The position numbers and the translations under genes are program-made. The notes under the pieces are model-generated. The model did not search any database and was not told where the DNA came from. It worked only from the letters and a program-made list of their open reading frames with translations. This document shows positions 16,956 to 26,382 of a stretch of 64,000 nucleotides of DNA, one piece after another. Source of the DNA: CAVSJO01 sp963728445. GTDB lineage: Bacteria; Gemmatimonadota; Gemmatimonadetes; Longimicrobiales; RSA9. Each line of letters opens with the position of its first letter. The stretch's first letter is position 1. The DNA is taken from the NCBI GenBank assembly GCA_963728445.1, contig CAVSJO010000006.1, positions 1,302,001-1,366,000 on the forward strand, in the 5' to 3' direction.

Positions 16956-17404
16956 TGTCAAAGCGACAGCGCCACGCCGCCATCCTCGAGCTCGTGCAGG
17001 AGAACCGCATCCCCAGCCAGGAGAGCCTCCGCGAGCTCCTCGCCAAGCGCGGCTTCGACGTCACGCAGGCGACCCTGTCCCGGGACATCCGCGAGCTGCG
17101 CCTCGTGAAAGTCCCCGATTCCGGCGGCCACGCCCGATACGCCCTCCCCCCCGAGACCTGGGAGCAGACGCCCCCCCTCCAGCGCCTGCTGCCGACCCTG
17201 TTCGTCGGCGCCGAGGGCACGGGCAACCTTCTCGTCCTCAAGACCCTCACCGGCGGCGCCCAGCCCGTCGCCGTCGCCCTCGACTGGGAGGAATGGCCCG
17301 AGATCCTCGGCACCATCGCCGGCGACGATACCATCCTCGTCATTCTGCGGGACGCCACTCAGCTGGAGTCCGTCCAGTCACGCATCGAGGGGATGGTCGG
17401 ATAG
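16955..17404 (+). CDS. argR: Arginine repressor ArgR
   Basis: 149 residues, the normal ArgR length. The N-terminal winged-helix domain includes SQESLRELLAKRGFDVTQAT and LSRDIRELRLVKV. The C-terminal arginine-binding/hexamerisation domain has NLLVLKTLTGGAQ and the hallmark GTIAGDDTILVILRD. With arginine bound it should repress arginine biosynthesis. A strong ARG-box-like site lies upstream of argG at 27060, within this window. The ATG overlaps the tryptophanase TGA, an unusual partner for ArgR. GC-rich repeat arrays start about 30 bp downstream. Confidence 0.96.
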   Translation: MSKRQRHAAILELVQENRIPSQESLRELLAKRGFDVTQATLSRDIRELRLVKVPDSGGHARYALPPETWEQTPPLQRLLPTLFVGAEGTGNLLVLKTLTGGAQPVAVALDWEEWPEILGTIAGDDTILVILRDATQLESVQSRIEGMVG

Positions 17405-17433
17405 ATGGGACTACGGGGGACGCGGAGGCCGGA

Positions 17434-17571
17434 GGTACTGCGGGCGACGGTACTGCGGGCGACGGTACGGCGGGCGAGGTACTGCGGGCGAGGTACGGCG
17501 GGTGCGGTGCTGCGGGCGAGGTGCCGCGGGCGAGGTACGGCGGGCGAGGTACGGCGGGTGCGGTGCCTGCG
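17434..17571 (+). repeat. 14-nt tandem array, forward orientation
   Basis: About ten contiguous units close to GTACKGCGGGCGAG with variants (GTGCTGCGGGCGAG, GTACGGCGGGTGCG). The first two units carry one extra base. There are no spacers, so it is not a CRISPR. It begins about 30 bp after the argR stop codon. Confidence 0.85.
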
Positions 17572-17644
17572 AAATCGCTGCAGTTCGAAACGTCCGGACA
17601 ACGGATGCGGGATCGACCACCGGGGTCAATCGGCCCCCGGCGAC

Positions 17645-17858
17645 GCTCGCGCCCGCCGTCCTCGCCCGCAGTAACCCCCGCAGCTCGCGCCCGCCAACCT
17701 CGCCCGCCGACCTCGCCCGTAGTTCTCGCCCGTAGTTCTCGCCCGTAGTTCTCGCCCGCCGTCCTCCCGCAGTACCCCCCCGCAGTTCTCGCCCGCAGTC
17801 CTCGCCCGCCGTACCTCGCCCGCAGTCACCGCCCGCCGTCCCCGGCTCCCGCAGTCCC
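17645..17858 (-). repeat. 14-nt tandem array, inverted orientation
   Basis: About fifteen imperfect 13-14-nt units of type CTCGCCCGCMGTNC, the reverse complement of the array at 17434-17571. Together the two arrays form a large imperfect inverted repeat around a non-repetitive centre (17572-17644). It ends 72 bp before the 17931 lipoprotein gene. Confidence 0.85.
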
Positions 17859-17930
17859 AATGGCGCGACTTCGTCCGCGATTTCGCTTGGGGAGTGTAGG
17901 CACGCTCTGCAACGGCGAACGGAGAACCCC

Positions 17931-20900
17931 ATGTTCACGCAACTGCCCCGGCATGACCCTCGATGCGGGATCCTGCGTCTTGCGACTGTCCCGCCGCTTC
18001 TCACGCTGGTGATGGCCGCAGCGGCCTGCACCGGCACGGACGCGCCGCTGTCGCCTGGTCGACCCCGGCCGGACGCGAGTCCGGGGATCGAAGCAGATCC
18101 GGGCTCTTCGTGCTCTTCGATCTCGACGGTTCAGCTCCTCGCGGGACGGTCGCTTCATGCCGGGACGGTCTCGCTGTCGAACGATGCAGAGCATCTCTAT
18201 GTCACGTACGGGACCGACGCCGGCTGGACGCTCGGCTCCACGGCCTTGTTCGCAGGGCAGAGCGTCGCAGACATTCCCCGAAACCGCGCCGGGAACCCGA
18301 TCGTGGGTCACTTCTCCAAATCCGCCGAGCATGCGCCCGGCACGACGCAGTACACCTATTCGCTTCCGCTCGACGACCTGGAGCAGGCGCGGGTCGTCGT
18401 CGCGTATGCAGACGTTTACAACGGGGATCGGGAAGAGGGCGCGTGGGGCGCGGGCGACCGCATCAATCCGACGGGTTCGTGGGCCACGTGGTTCACGTAT
18501 CAGCCGGAAGCGTGTGCCGGCGCCCTGATCGGGCCGTCCGGCGGCCACCTCGAATTCGGAGGGATGAGCCTCGACGTACCGGAGGGCGCACTGGGCCAGG
18601 ACGTCCTGATCACGGCCCGACGCTCCGGACTTATTGATGCCTCGGGTTCGAACGTCCTCTCGCTCGTGGACGGAACGGCGTACGACCTGGGCCCGGATGG
18701 CCTGCAATTCCTGCTGCCGTTCGACATTACGATTGCCTACGATCCGGATGCGTTACCGGCCGGCGTCTCCGAATCCGATCTCGTCGTCTTTCAAGGCGAC
18801 GGTGCGGGGCTCTCGCCGCTGACCGGTACGGTCGATCCGTCGGTCCATTCGGTCAGCGGGTCCGGCACTCACTTCACGGACTTCGTCGTCGGCGTGCCGG
18901 AGAGCGTGTACGCAACGGTGCCGTGCCCGGATCTGGCGCCGGCAGCGTCGTCCGGCATCCCGCTCGACGAGGTCGCGCTCGGCGCCTTGCCCGCCAGCTT
19001 CGATCCGCCGCTCATCGCGCGCGTCGAGACCGACGATTTCGATCCTGGCTGGGCATTCATCGTCAACGATGAGACCGGCGCACCGCAGCTCATGGTCCCC
19101 GTTCATCCTTCGACGTCACCCGACGGCGGTGCGGTTCGCCTGCGCCTGACGGACGGCACGAGTGCCTGTGAGCCGTTCGACTTCCTGATCGAGCCGCTGC
19201 CCCCTGCGCCGGGCGAGCTCGGCCGGATCGCAGATCAGATCCAGGACGCGCTTCGCCAGGAAGCGACAGCGCTCGGGACCACGCCGGAAGAGCTCCTTGC
19301 CACGCCGACCGACCAGGTTCCGATGTCGTTGATCCCGCTCTTCATCGTGCAGAGCGAGCTGGACAATCCTGAAAATCCCTACTCGCTCCGCGCCATCGCC
19401 AACGGAACAGCCCCGAACGCGGCCGACGCGAGGCTCGATATCCTGGAGCCGCTCATTGCGCGGATCGGGCTGCTGGAGGAGCTGACCACGTCGTCTGCCT
19501 CGAACGTCACCGCACGGGCTGCTGGAGCAGGCGCCGCTGTCTCGGCCTTTGGCCCGGGCTCACACCGTGGAGAAGACGCCCCTCCGAGGCCGGCGTCCGT
19601 CCTGACAGAGCTGTGCAGTCCCGAGTCCGTCGGCTCCGACGCCGGGCTCCTCGACTACTGCATGGACCAGGCGTGGGACGTGGTGTTCCGCATGCACGGT
19701 GCGTCCGGAACGGTTCTGAAGAAGCTGTCCGCAGCGTCGGGAGCGGTGGGGATCGTGCCCGGCCTCGGCGAAGCCGGTGCCGTGGGTGGTTTTGCAACCT
19801 GGCTCGTCTCGAACGAGCGCGAGCGAAACGCGGCCCTGTTGCCATCCGTGTTGACGAGCCTCACCATCCAGCCGACGCCGACGGAGTTTCTCGAGGATGA
19901 CGATACGACCGGCGACTGGACGCCCGCGATGCTCACGGCCAGCAATCTGGGCTGGGACTTCGGTCTAGAAGCGCTGACGGCCGTCTTCCAGGGACTCCAG
20001 CTTGCCGCTGCATTCGACAAGTTCGACCTCGAAGGTCCGGTGACGAGCGATGCCGCAGGCGCGATCGCTCAGGATCCGGTCACGAGCGAGCTGATCAAAC
20101 GCGCGGCGCCCGAAGACTACCGTCTGCCGCCCCAGACATACGGTCCGGTGAATGTCGACGACGAGCAGTGGAGCACGGCGAGCGTCCCCGTGGGTGACGC
20201 CATCGTCCTCACCTCGCACACCGAGTACGAGGCACACCGGGAGGGCACCTCAGTGTTGTCCGTGCGGACGGCTGACGGCGAGTTCGGCAGCCAGCAGATC
20301 GCCACTCAGGCGACGATCACGGTCAAGCCGATCCAGATGTCGATCTCGCCGTCGGACGTCACCCTCGCGCCGGGCGAGGTTCAGACGTTCACGATCAAGG
20401 TGGTGGACGCCAAGTACCCGGACAGAGTCGAGGTGGATGCTTCCGTCCCGCTGCAGGGGGCGGCCGGCCCGGCCGAATTCCTGGCCGACAACCTGAGCAC
20501 CGTCACCTATACGGCTCCCGAAAATCCCGATGCGGCTCATCCGGATCTGCTGACCGTAAGGTATGCCGGTACGACCGGCGCGCGTGCTGCGCCGATCGAG
20601 GAGCGCAACGCCGTCGCCACCATCCGTTTCGGCAAGATCACGATCTCGCCGCAGCCGCCGTGTATCCCGGCCGGACAGCCGGTGACCTTCACGGCCGACG
20701 TCGTCGGCCCATCGGACAAGACGGTCACGTGGTCCGCAGACGTCGGCTCCATCAATGCGTCGACGGGTGAATACATTGCGCCCGACCCGCTCCCGAGCGG
20801 GGTGCATACTGTCACGATCACGGCGACCAGCGTCGAGAACGAGAAGCTGACCGGCTCCGTCACGCTCTCGCTCGGCTGCGACTGCCGATTCTCGGTGCTG

Positions 20901-21320
20901 GTCAATGGAATGAGCTTCGATGGCCAGACCGGAGACGCGCCCTATTTCATCCAGGACTACTCTGCCGGCGAGCTCCAGGGCATCGTGCTCCCGCTCCCGG
21001 GTGAAGCCGGTCAGAGCGCCTCGATCGCGCTTGTGCAGCCTTTCGCTCAGGTACCCGGCACCTACCCGGCGGTTGTCTCCGTCTATCTCGGCGGCACCGA
21101 CTACTACCAGACGGACGACGCTGCGCCGGCGCAGCTCGCGCTGGACGAATTCGATGTCGGACGCAAGGTCGTCGGTTCCGTCTCCGGCACGCTGCGGATC
21201 TATACGCAGAGCGGGAGTGATCAGACCGCTTCGTTCGAGTCGAACTTCACGCTGACCTGGCCGGCAGATGAGCTGTCCGACGTTTCGACGAACACCGACG
21301 TCATCTGCACGATCCGGTGA
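17931..21320 (+). CDS. Large multidomain secreted lipoprotein with Ig-like domains
   Basis: 1129 residues. The signal peptide ends in AAAAC (Cys33, lipobox-like). A ZU5-like segment is visible near residues 200-235 (IGPSGGHLEFGGMSLDVPEG). The C-terminal third has Ig/BIG-type beta domains (MSISPSDVTLAPGEVQTFTI; ITISPQPPCIPAGQPVTFTA). The middle is long and unassigned. Such proteins sit on the cell surface for adhesion or binding. It is followed after 58 bp by the remains of a Ser/Thr kinase gene, so it may once have belonged to a signalling locus (inference). Confidence 0.85.
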   Translation: MFTQLPRHDPRCGILRLATVPPLLTLVMAAAACTGTDAPLSPGRPRPDASPGIEADPGSSCSSISTVQLLAGRSLHAGTVSLSNDAEHLYVTYGTDAGWTLGSTALFAGQSVADIPRNRAGNPIVGHFSKSAEHAPGTTQYTYSLPLDDLEQARVVVAYADVYNGDREEGAWGAGDRINPTGSWATWFTYQPEACAGALIGPSGGHLEFGGMSLDVPEGALGQDVLITARRSGLIDASGSNVLSLVDGTAYDLGPDGLQFLLPFDITIAYDPDALPAGVSESDLVVFQGDGAGLSPLTGTVDPSVHSVSGSGTHFTDFVVGVPESVYATVPCPDLAPAASSGIPLDEVALGALPASFDPPLIARVETDDFDPGWAFIVNDETGAPQLMVPVHPSTSPDGGAVRLRLTDGTSACEPFDFLIEPLPPAPGELGRIADQIQDALRQEATALGTTPEELLATPTDQVPMSLIPLFIVQSELDNPENPYSLRAIANGTAPNAADARLDILEPLIARIGLLEELTTSSASNVTARAAGAGAAVSAFGPGSHRGEDAPPRPASVLTELCSPESVGSDAGLLDYCMDQAWDVVFRMHGASGTVLKKLSAASGAVGIVPGLGEAGAVGGFATWLVSNERERNAALLPSVLTSLTIQPTPTEFLEDDDTTGDWTPAMLTASNLGWDFGLEALTAVFQGLQLAAAFDKFDLEGPVTSDAAGAIAQDPVTSELIKRAAPEDYRLPPQTYGPVNVDDEQWSTASVPVGDAIVLTSHTEYEAHREGTSVLSVRTADGEFGSQQIATQATITVKPIQMSISPSDVTLAPGEVQTFTIKVVDAKYPDRVEVDASVPLQGAAGPAEFLADNLSTVTYTAPENPDAAHPDLLTVRYAGTTGARAAPIEERNAVATIRFGKITISPQPPCIPAGQPVTFTADVVGPSDKTVTWSADVGSINASTGEYIAPDPLPSGVHTVTITATSVENEKLTGSVTLSLGCDCRFSVLVNGMSFDGQTGDAPYFIQDYSAGELQGIVLPLPGEAGQSASIALVQPFAQVPGTYPAVVSVYLGGTDYYQTDDAAPAQLALDEFDVGRKVVGSVSGTLRIYTQSGSDQTASFESNFTLTWPADELSDVSTNTDVICTIR

Positions 21321-21378
21321 CGGGCCGAGCCCCACAGGGCCGCCTCCAACCGAGGGGCACGAGGCACGGCAGGCCTGC

Positions 21379-21830
21379 GTGAGCGGCGAGCCCGACCTGC
21401 GGCGCTTCGGCGAAGTCGACCGCCTCTTCGCTGAAGCACTCGAGCTGCCTCCAGCCGAGCGAGAGCAGTTCGTTGGGGAGCAGTGCGCGGATGATCCCGA
21501 ACTGGCTGGGGCCGTTCGCGCGCTGCTCTCGGCGGAGCGGGACTCCGCGGGGCTCTTCGATACGCCGGACATCACGACCGCGCGTGAAGCACTGCGCGAG
21601 CTGGCCGAAGGCACGGCGCCGTCGGAGCCGGAGTCGGCCACGGAGCAGGTGGGCTCCTATCGACTGTCACCCTGACATCGCCCCCCTCCATGACGGCAGC
21701 TCCTCGGATCGTGGCGGCCCTTTCCGCGCCGCCTGGAGCTCTCTATTCGCGTGTGCGACGCCGTTCGATACGCGCACGCGCAACTCGTCGTCCATCGTGA
21801 CCTCAAGCCCGGCAACAGTCACGTTCCGCA
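21379..21830 (+). pseudogene. Decayed Ser/Thr protein kinase gene (partial paralogue of 23719)
   Basis: Residues 1-97 of the intact kinase at 23719 are matched by the GTG-started frame 21379-21675 (EVDRLFAEALELPPAEREQF, then VGSYRL), which then stops. In another frame HPDIAPLHDGSSSDRGGPF matches kinase residues 153-171. In a third, CDAVRYAHAQLVVHRDLKPGN matches the catalytic loop (205-224). The ATP-binding lobe, the region between these pieces, and everything after the catalytic loop are missing. The gene is clearly non-functional. Its end meets the 3' end of the convergent 21819-22964 gene. Confidence 0.88.
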
Positions 21831-22964
21831 CCCGACCGGCTTCCCGTCGGCACCCCTGGGGACCGGCGGTCCCTCGTTGACGGAAATGTCGTCGACATCG
21901 ATCACCGACGAGAGTTCGTCGCCCGATACCATCTGTTCGAGCTTTTTCATCTGGCCGCCCATGACCTTCATGACCATGGAGCGCTGCGATTGAGGCATCG
22001 AAGCCAGCTTCGCCTGGAGCTCCTTCAGCTTCTCCTTCGATTCCTGCATCCTGGCACGCTCCCTGTCGCTCATGGCGCCCATCAGCCCCGAGATGCGGAA
22101 CACGTGCTGGCGCGCCTCGAACAGCGGCCCGGCGGGCTGATAATCGAGATCCAGCTTCTCGATTTCGATCGGCATGGACCGGCCGCCCTGATCGACGGTC
22201 CCCTCGATCCGCATCCTGAGCGGTACGTACTCCTGCGAGTCGATCCAGAGGCTGATCCGGTCCAGCACGAACTTCGGCGCGCCGTCCGTCTGCGCGAGCG
22301 GAAGATCGGATAGATTCTCGGCGACGATGAGAAACGCGTCGCGTTCTTCTCCCGAGCCGTCAGTCTCTCCCGGCTCCCATCTCGATGCGCGCACCGGCTC
22401 CACCCGTTCGAAGCGAGCGTGCTGAACGAACGCGGCCGCCGGGCTCGCGGCGATGATCGCGTCCGGGCTCCTGTCCCTCGACTCCTTGTCGGCGACGTTC
22501 CAGATCGTGGAGGCGATCGAGTCCGTCACGGCTTGCATGTCGAAGCCCGGCATGCCGCCGTTTGCCGGCATGTCTCCCCCGCCCGCCGAAACCACCTCGC
22601 CCATGATACGGAGGCCATTCGCATACTCCTTCATCTGGTCCGGCGTCATCTCCGGACAGCCCGCATCCCGCATCGCCTGGCGCAGGTATTCCCGTGGCGA
22701 GACCATGCGGAACGCTACCTCGCCGTCAGCCGACGACTTTTCGAAGAAGACCGGATACTGCGATGGTGCGGTGCCGGACGGCGCGATGGCGCCGAGGTCG
22801 ACCGGGGCGCGAACGGATTCCTGCACGGTGTAGTTGTCGACGGCAGCCCAGCGGACGAGTTGTTTCTGGCGCATGGTCCGGAGGATCGAGGATGCGTCCT
22901 GCGCTGCGCTCGGTGCTGCCCAGGCCAGAGCCGTAGCGGCGGCAAGGATCGAGATCTTTCTCAT
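21819..22964 (-). CDS. Secreted protein of unknown function
   Basis: 381 residues with a clean signal peptide (MRKISILAAATALAWAAPSAAQ). The mature protein has a beta-rich N-terminal half (NYTVQESVRAPVDLG; FVLDRISLWIDSQEYVPLRM, like outer-membrane lipoprotein-sorting folds), then a charged helical stretch (MQESKEKLKELQAKLASMPQ) and an acidic tail. No named family is certain. The ATG at 22964 has GAGGAG upstream. It is divergent from the ECF sigma/kinase operon and could be a target of it (inference). Confidence 0.78.
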   Translation of the reverse strand: MRKISILAAATALAWAAPSAAQDASSILRTMRQKQLVRWAAVDNYTVQESVRAPVDLGAIAPSGTAPSQYPVFFEKSSADGEVAFRMVSPREYLRQAMRDAGCPEMTPDQMKEYANGLRIMGEVVSAGGGDMPANGGMPGFDMQAVTDSIASTIWNVADKESRDRSPDAIIAASPAAAFVQHARFERVEPVRASRWEPGETDGSGEERDAFLIVAENLSDLPLAQTDGAPKFVLDRISLWIDSQEYVPLRMRIEGTVDQGGRSMPIEIEKLDLDYQPAGPLFEARQHVFRISGLMGAMSDRERARMQESKEKLKELQAKLASMPQSQRSMVMKVMGGQMKKLEQMVSGDELSSVIDVDDISVNEGPPVPRGADGKPVGCGT

Positions 22965-23079
22965 CGGTGGGCTCCTCGTGTGAGTTCTCTGCGACCGGAA
23001 GCGATCTCCTACCGATAGAGCGAAAGGCGGCCGTCGATTGCGCCACGCACACGACAAGACACTTGCCACTCGACGGACC

Positions 23080-23697
23080 ATGGTCCCATCCTGGCTTCGT
23101 CCCATTCGGAAATCCGCCGTGGACACATACGAGGACATCCCACGCCTGGTGAGCGATTGGAGCGACGGAAGCCAGGAGGCGTTCGATCGTCTGGTGACGC
23201 TGCTCTACGACGACCTGCGCGACCTCGCTCATGCGCATCTCAGGAGCGAGCGCACGGGTCACACGCTCGACACGACCGCGCTCGTACACGAGGCGTACGT
23301 TCGGCTCGCCGGCCACACGGGTCCCAGCTGGCGCGGTCGGCCGCGATTCTTTGCGTTCCTTTCCCGAGTGATGCGGCACGTCCTGGTCGACTACGCTCGC
23401 CGACGGGCGGCGGGAAAGCGCCAGGTCGCGCAGGTCCCGCTGACAGCCGGCTCGCTGAATCCGGGACTCTCGTCCGATGCCATCGATCTTCTCGCCATGA
23501 ACGAAGCGCTCGACCGGCTCGAGGAGAAGAGCTCCGAGCTGGCGGCGATCGTAGAATGCCGCTTCTTCGGCGGGCTCACCACGAGCGAGACGGCGGAGGC
23601 GCTCGGAATCTCGCCCCGCACCGTGGACCGGGGATGGCAGCGTGCCCGGTCGTACCTCTTCCAGCTTCTTGCCCCGGAGCCGCTGAAAGCGGAGTAG
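23080..23697 (+). CDS. ECF-type RNA polymerase sigma factor
   Basis: About 205 residues with sigma-70 region 2 (FDRLVTLLYDDLRDLAHAHL, then RPRFFAFLSRVMRHVLVDYA) and region 4 (ECRFFGGLTTSETAEALGIS, then PRTVDRGWQRARSYLFQLL). It belongs to the ECF-like group that pairs with Ser/Thr kinases in Gemmatimonadota, Acidobacteria and Planctomycetes. No anti-sigma factor is adjacent; control probably runs through the kinase gene 21 bp downstream. The start is uncertain: ATG at 23080 or GTG at 23119 (VDTYEDIPRLVSDW), the latter matching typical family N-termini better. Confidence 0.9.
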   Translation: MVPSWLRPIRKSAVDTYEDIPRLVSDWSDGSQEAFDRLVTLLYDDLRDLAHAHLRSERTGHTLDTTALVHEAYVRLAGHTGPSWRGRPRFFAFLSRVMRHVLVDYARRRAAGKRQVAQVPLTAGSLNPGLSSDAIDLLAMNEALDRLEEKSSELAAIVECRFFGGLTTSETAEALGISPRTVDRGWQRARSYLFQLLAPEPLKAE

Positions 23698-23718
23698 TCC
23701 TCCCCAGCCTCTGCTACC

Positions 23719-26382
23719 GTGCAACCGATCGATTCCGGCTGGCGTCGCTGGGACGAAGTCGACCGTCTGTTCACGGCCGCTCTCGATCTGCCCGAATCGG
23801 AGCGCGAGAGCTTCATCGTTCGGCAGTGCGAAGGCGACATCGAGCTTCGCGACGCCGTCCTCTCGGTGCTCACGGCGGAGCGAGCGTCGGCCGACCTTTT
23901 CGAGGGGCCGGAATCCGCCCGGGCGCGCGAGGCCCTGCGCGAGTTCTTCTCCGCGGGAGATTCCGGGGCCGCCGATCATGCGGGAGAGAGGATCGGCCCC
24001 TACCGACTGATCCGGCGGATCGGCCGCGGCGGGATGGGAACGGTATTTCTGGCGGAGCGCGCAGACGCGGACTTCGATCAGCGGGTGGCGGTCAAGCTGC
24101 TGCGCAGGGGGCTGGATACCGAAGACATCGTCGGCCGATTCCTGTCCGAGCGCCGCATTCTCGCACGCCTGACACACCCGAACATCGCGCGGCTCTACGA
24201 CGGTGGTTCGTCTGCGGACGGCAGACCTTACCTCGTGATGGAGTACGTGGACGGTGAGCCGGTCACGGACTACTGCGACGCCCGGACTCTCCCCCTCGCT
24301 CAGCGCCTCGAATTCTTCCTGCGCGTCGCGGACGCGGTGCGCTACGCCCACGCGCAGCTCGTCGTCCATCGCGATCTGAAGCCGTCCAACATCCTCGTCA
24401 CGAAGGACGGCCGCGTGAAGCTTCTGGACTTCGGGATCGCGAAGATCCTGTCGCCGGACGCCGACGATCGAGATGCCGTGACCCGTACCGGCGTACGCGT
24501 GTTGACGCCCGAATACGCGAGCCCGGAGCAGCTACGCGGCGATCCGATCACGACTGCGACTGACGTTTTCCAGCTCGGGATCCTTCTCTTCGTCCTGCTT
24601 ACGGGTCGCCGCCCGTCCTCCGGGGACTCCGCCACCGACGATCGGGCCGTCGCCACGCGAGCCAGCGCTGCCGTAGGCGACGGTGACGCGGCCCGCATCG
24701 TCGCACGGGAGCGAGCCACGACGCCCGACAGACTCCGTCGCGCGCTGCGCGGCGATCTGGACATGATCCTGGGCAAGTCCCTGCGGGAGGAGCCGGATCG
24801 GCGCTACGCCTCGGTCGAGCAGCTTGCCGAAGACATACGGCGTCATCTGGCGGGCCTTCCCATCGAGGCAAGGTCCGAAAGCACTCTCTATCGGACGGGA
24901 AAATTCCTGCGACGCCACCGCTGGCTCGTTCCGACGGGCGCGGTGGCGGTACTCTTCGCGGCCCTGTTCGCGGGAAGTTCGATCCGCCATGCCGCTCGCC
25001 TCGAGCGTGAGCGTAATGTCGCGCGCGAACAGGCAGAGCGGGCGGATCAGGTCCGGCGGCTTCTCGTGGACGCCTTCCGGAGCCCGGATCCGTTCGATCC
25101 GGCCAATCCCCAGCGTGGCCGGGCCATCACCGTGGTCGAGGCCATGGACATCGGCGCAGATCGCGTCGTCCGGGAGCTGTCCGATCGACCTGCCATTCAG
25201 GCGAGTCTTCTCGACGCCATCGTCGACGTCTACACGAATCTCGGCGCGTCACCAAAGGCCGTGCCCCTCGCCCGGCGCGCCCTCGCGCTGCACGGCCGCG
25301 TCGATGGCACGGCGAGCCGGGCATACCGCGAGGCGCTGGGTCGGCTCGCGACGAGCGTGGGCGCCGGACACGACCGCGCTGCCGGCGACTCCGCACTCGT
25401 GCTGTACCGACGAAGGCTGACCCTGGTCGATGCAGCCCGGGACGCAACGGCTGGCGAACGGGTGATGGCGCGGACCGACGTGGCGAACGAGTTGGCCGAT
25501 CTCGGCCGTGCACGGGAAGCGGAGCCGGAGTTTCGCCGTGCCCTCGCCGCCGCGGATTCGTCCGTCCCGCCGGCGCAGCTCGCCGCGACGCACCGTGGCT
25601 TGGCCGGCGTACTCCAGTCGCTCGGTCGCGCCGCCGACGCCGAGCCGCATGCGCGCCAGGCACTTGCCCTCGATCAGGCGGCCTTCGGGGAAGGGTCCGC
25701 CAACGTCGGCATGGCCTACGAGAGCCTGGCGGAGAATCTCTCGGAGCTCGGGCGGAATGCCGAGGCCGCGGCTGAATTCCAGAGAGCCGTGGACCTCCTC
25801 CGCGCCACCCTCGGGGCCGAGAACACGAATACTGTCAACGCGTTGAACAACCTGGCCCTCCTCCGCAGACGCATGGGTGACTTCGTGGGAGCCGAACGCG
25901 ACCTGCGAACGGTCCTCGATCTGCACATCCGCACCCTCGGGCCGAACCATCGCGAGGTCGGGACCACGTACCAGAATCTGGGGGCTGTTCTGTACGACAT
26001 GGGCCATCTGGATGAGGCAGCGGAGATGCACCGTCACGCCGCCGCCATCTACGACTCGGTGCTCGAGCCCGGCAGCTATCTGCGTGCGTTCCCTCACCTG
26101 TCCCTCGCCGCCGTCGAGGTCGCCCGCGGAAACCCCGCAGCCGGAGAAGCCAGCGCACGACTGGCCCTCGATATCCTCGAGAAGGCGCTCCCGGCCGGCC
26201 ACTTTGCGACCGCCGTCGCGCGCTGCCGGCTCGGCCGCGCCCTGCTTGCACGCGGAAGAGAACAGGAGGGAGCCGCAGCGCTGGCTGCGGCGGCTGAGAT
26301 CATTCGCGCCTCGCCCCAGGCAGCGCCCTATCGAGACGAGTGCCTCGGCGCTCTTGACCACGTCGCGAACGCCCCCAACTGA
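23719..26382 (+). CDS. Membrane Ser/Thr protein kinase with C-terminal TPRs
   Basis: 887 residues, GTG start. The kinase domain (about 92-390) is intact: glycine loop GRGGMGTVF (102-110), Lys126 in VAVKLL, catalytic HRDLKPSN (217-224), DFG (237-239) and an activation-segment TPEYASPEQ. A membrane helix at about 402-422 is followed by a long TPR region (about 440-880) outside. The extracellular repeats probably sense a ligand or partner, with the kinase inside, and the upstream ECF sigma factor is the likely target or co-regulator. A related dead copy lies at 21379. A 13-bp hairpin terminator follows. Confidence 0.95.
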   Translation: MQPIDSGWRRWDEVDRLFTAALDLPESERESFIVRQCEGDIELRDAVLSVLTAERASADLFEGPESARAREALREFFSAGDSGAADHAGERIGPYRLIRRIGRGGMGTVFLAERADADFDQRVAVKLLRRGLDTEDIVGRFLSERRILARLTHPNIARLYDGGSSADGRPYLVMEYVDGEPVTDYCDARTLPLAQRLEFFLRVADAVRYAHAQLVVHRDLKPSNILVTKDGRVKLLDFGIAKILSPDADDRDAVTRTGVRVLTPEYASPEQLRGDPITTATDVFQLGILLFVLLTGRRPSSGDSATDDRAVATRASAAVGDGDAARIVARERATTPDRLRRALRGDLDMILGKSLREEPDRRYASVEQLAEDIRRHLAGLPIEARSESTLYRTGKFLRRHRWLVPTGAVAVLFAALFAGSSIRHAARLERERNVAREQAERADQVRRLLVDAFRSPDPFDPANPQRGRAITVVEAMDIGADRVVRELSDRPAIQASLLDAIVDVYTNLGASPKAVPLARRALALHGRVDGTASRAYREALGRLATSVGAGHDRAAGDSALVLYRRRLTLVDAARDATAGERVMARTDVANELADLGRAREAEPEFRRALAAADSSVPPAQLAATHRGLAGVLQSLGRAADAEPHARQALALDQAAFGEGSANVGMAYESLAENLSELGRNAEAAAEFQRAVDLLRATLGAENTNTVNALNNLALLRRRMGDFVGAERDLRTVLDLHIRTLGPNHREVGTTYQNLGAVLYDMGHLDEAAEMHRHAAAIYDSVLEPGSYLRAFPHLSLAAVEVARGNPAAGEASARLALDILEKALPAGHFATAVARCRLGRALLARGREQEGAAALAAAAEIIRASPQAAPYRDECLGALDHVANAPN

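Noticed and set aside
17434..17858. Possible CRISPR array
   Set aside because: Repeat units are 14 nt and contiguous, with no unique spacers and no cas genes nearby.
17405..17870. Open frames through the 14-nt arrays (Gly/Arg/Thr-Ala-Gly repeats)
   Set aside because: Translations are periodic because the DNA is; there is no ribosome site or domain, and both strands are open.
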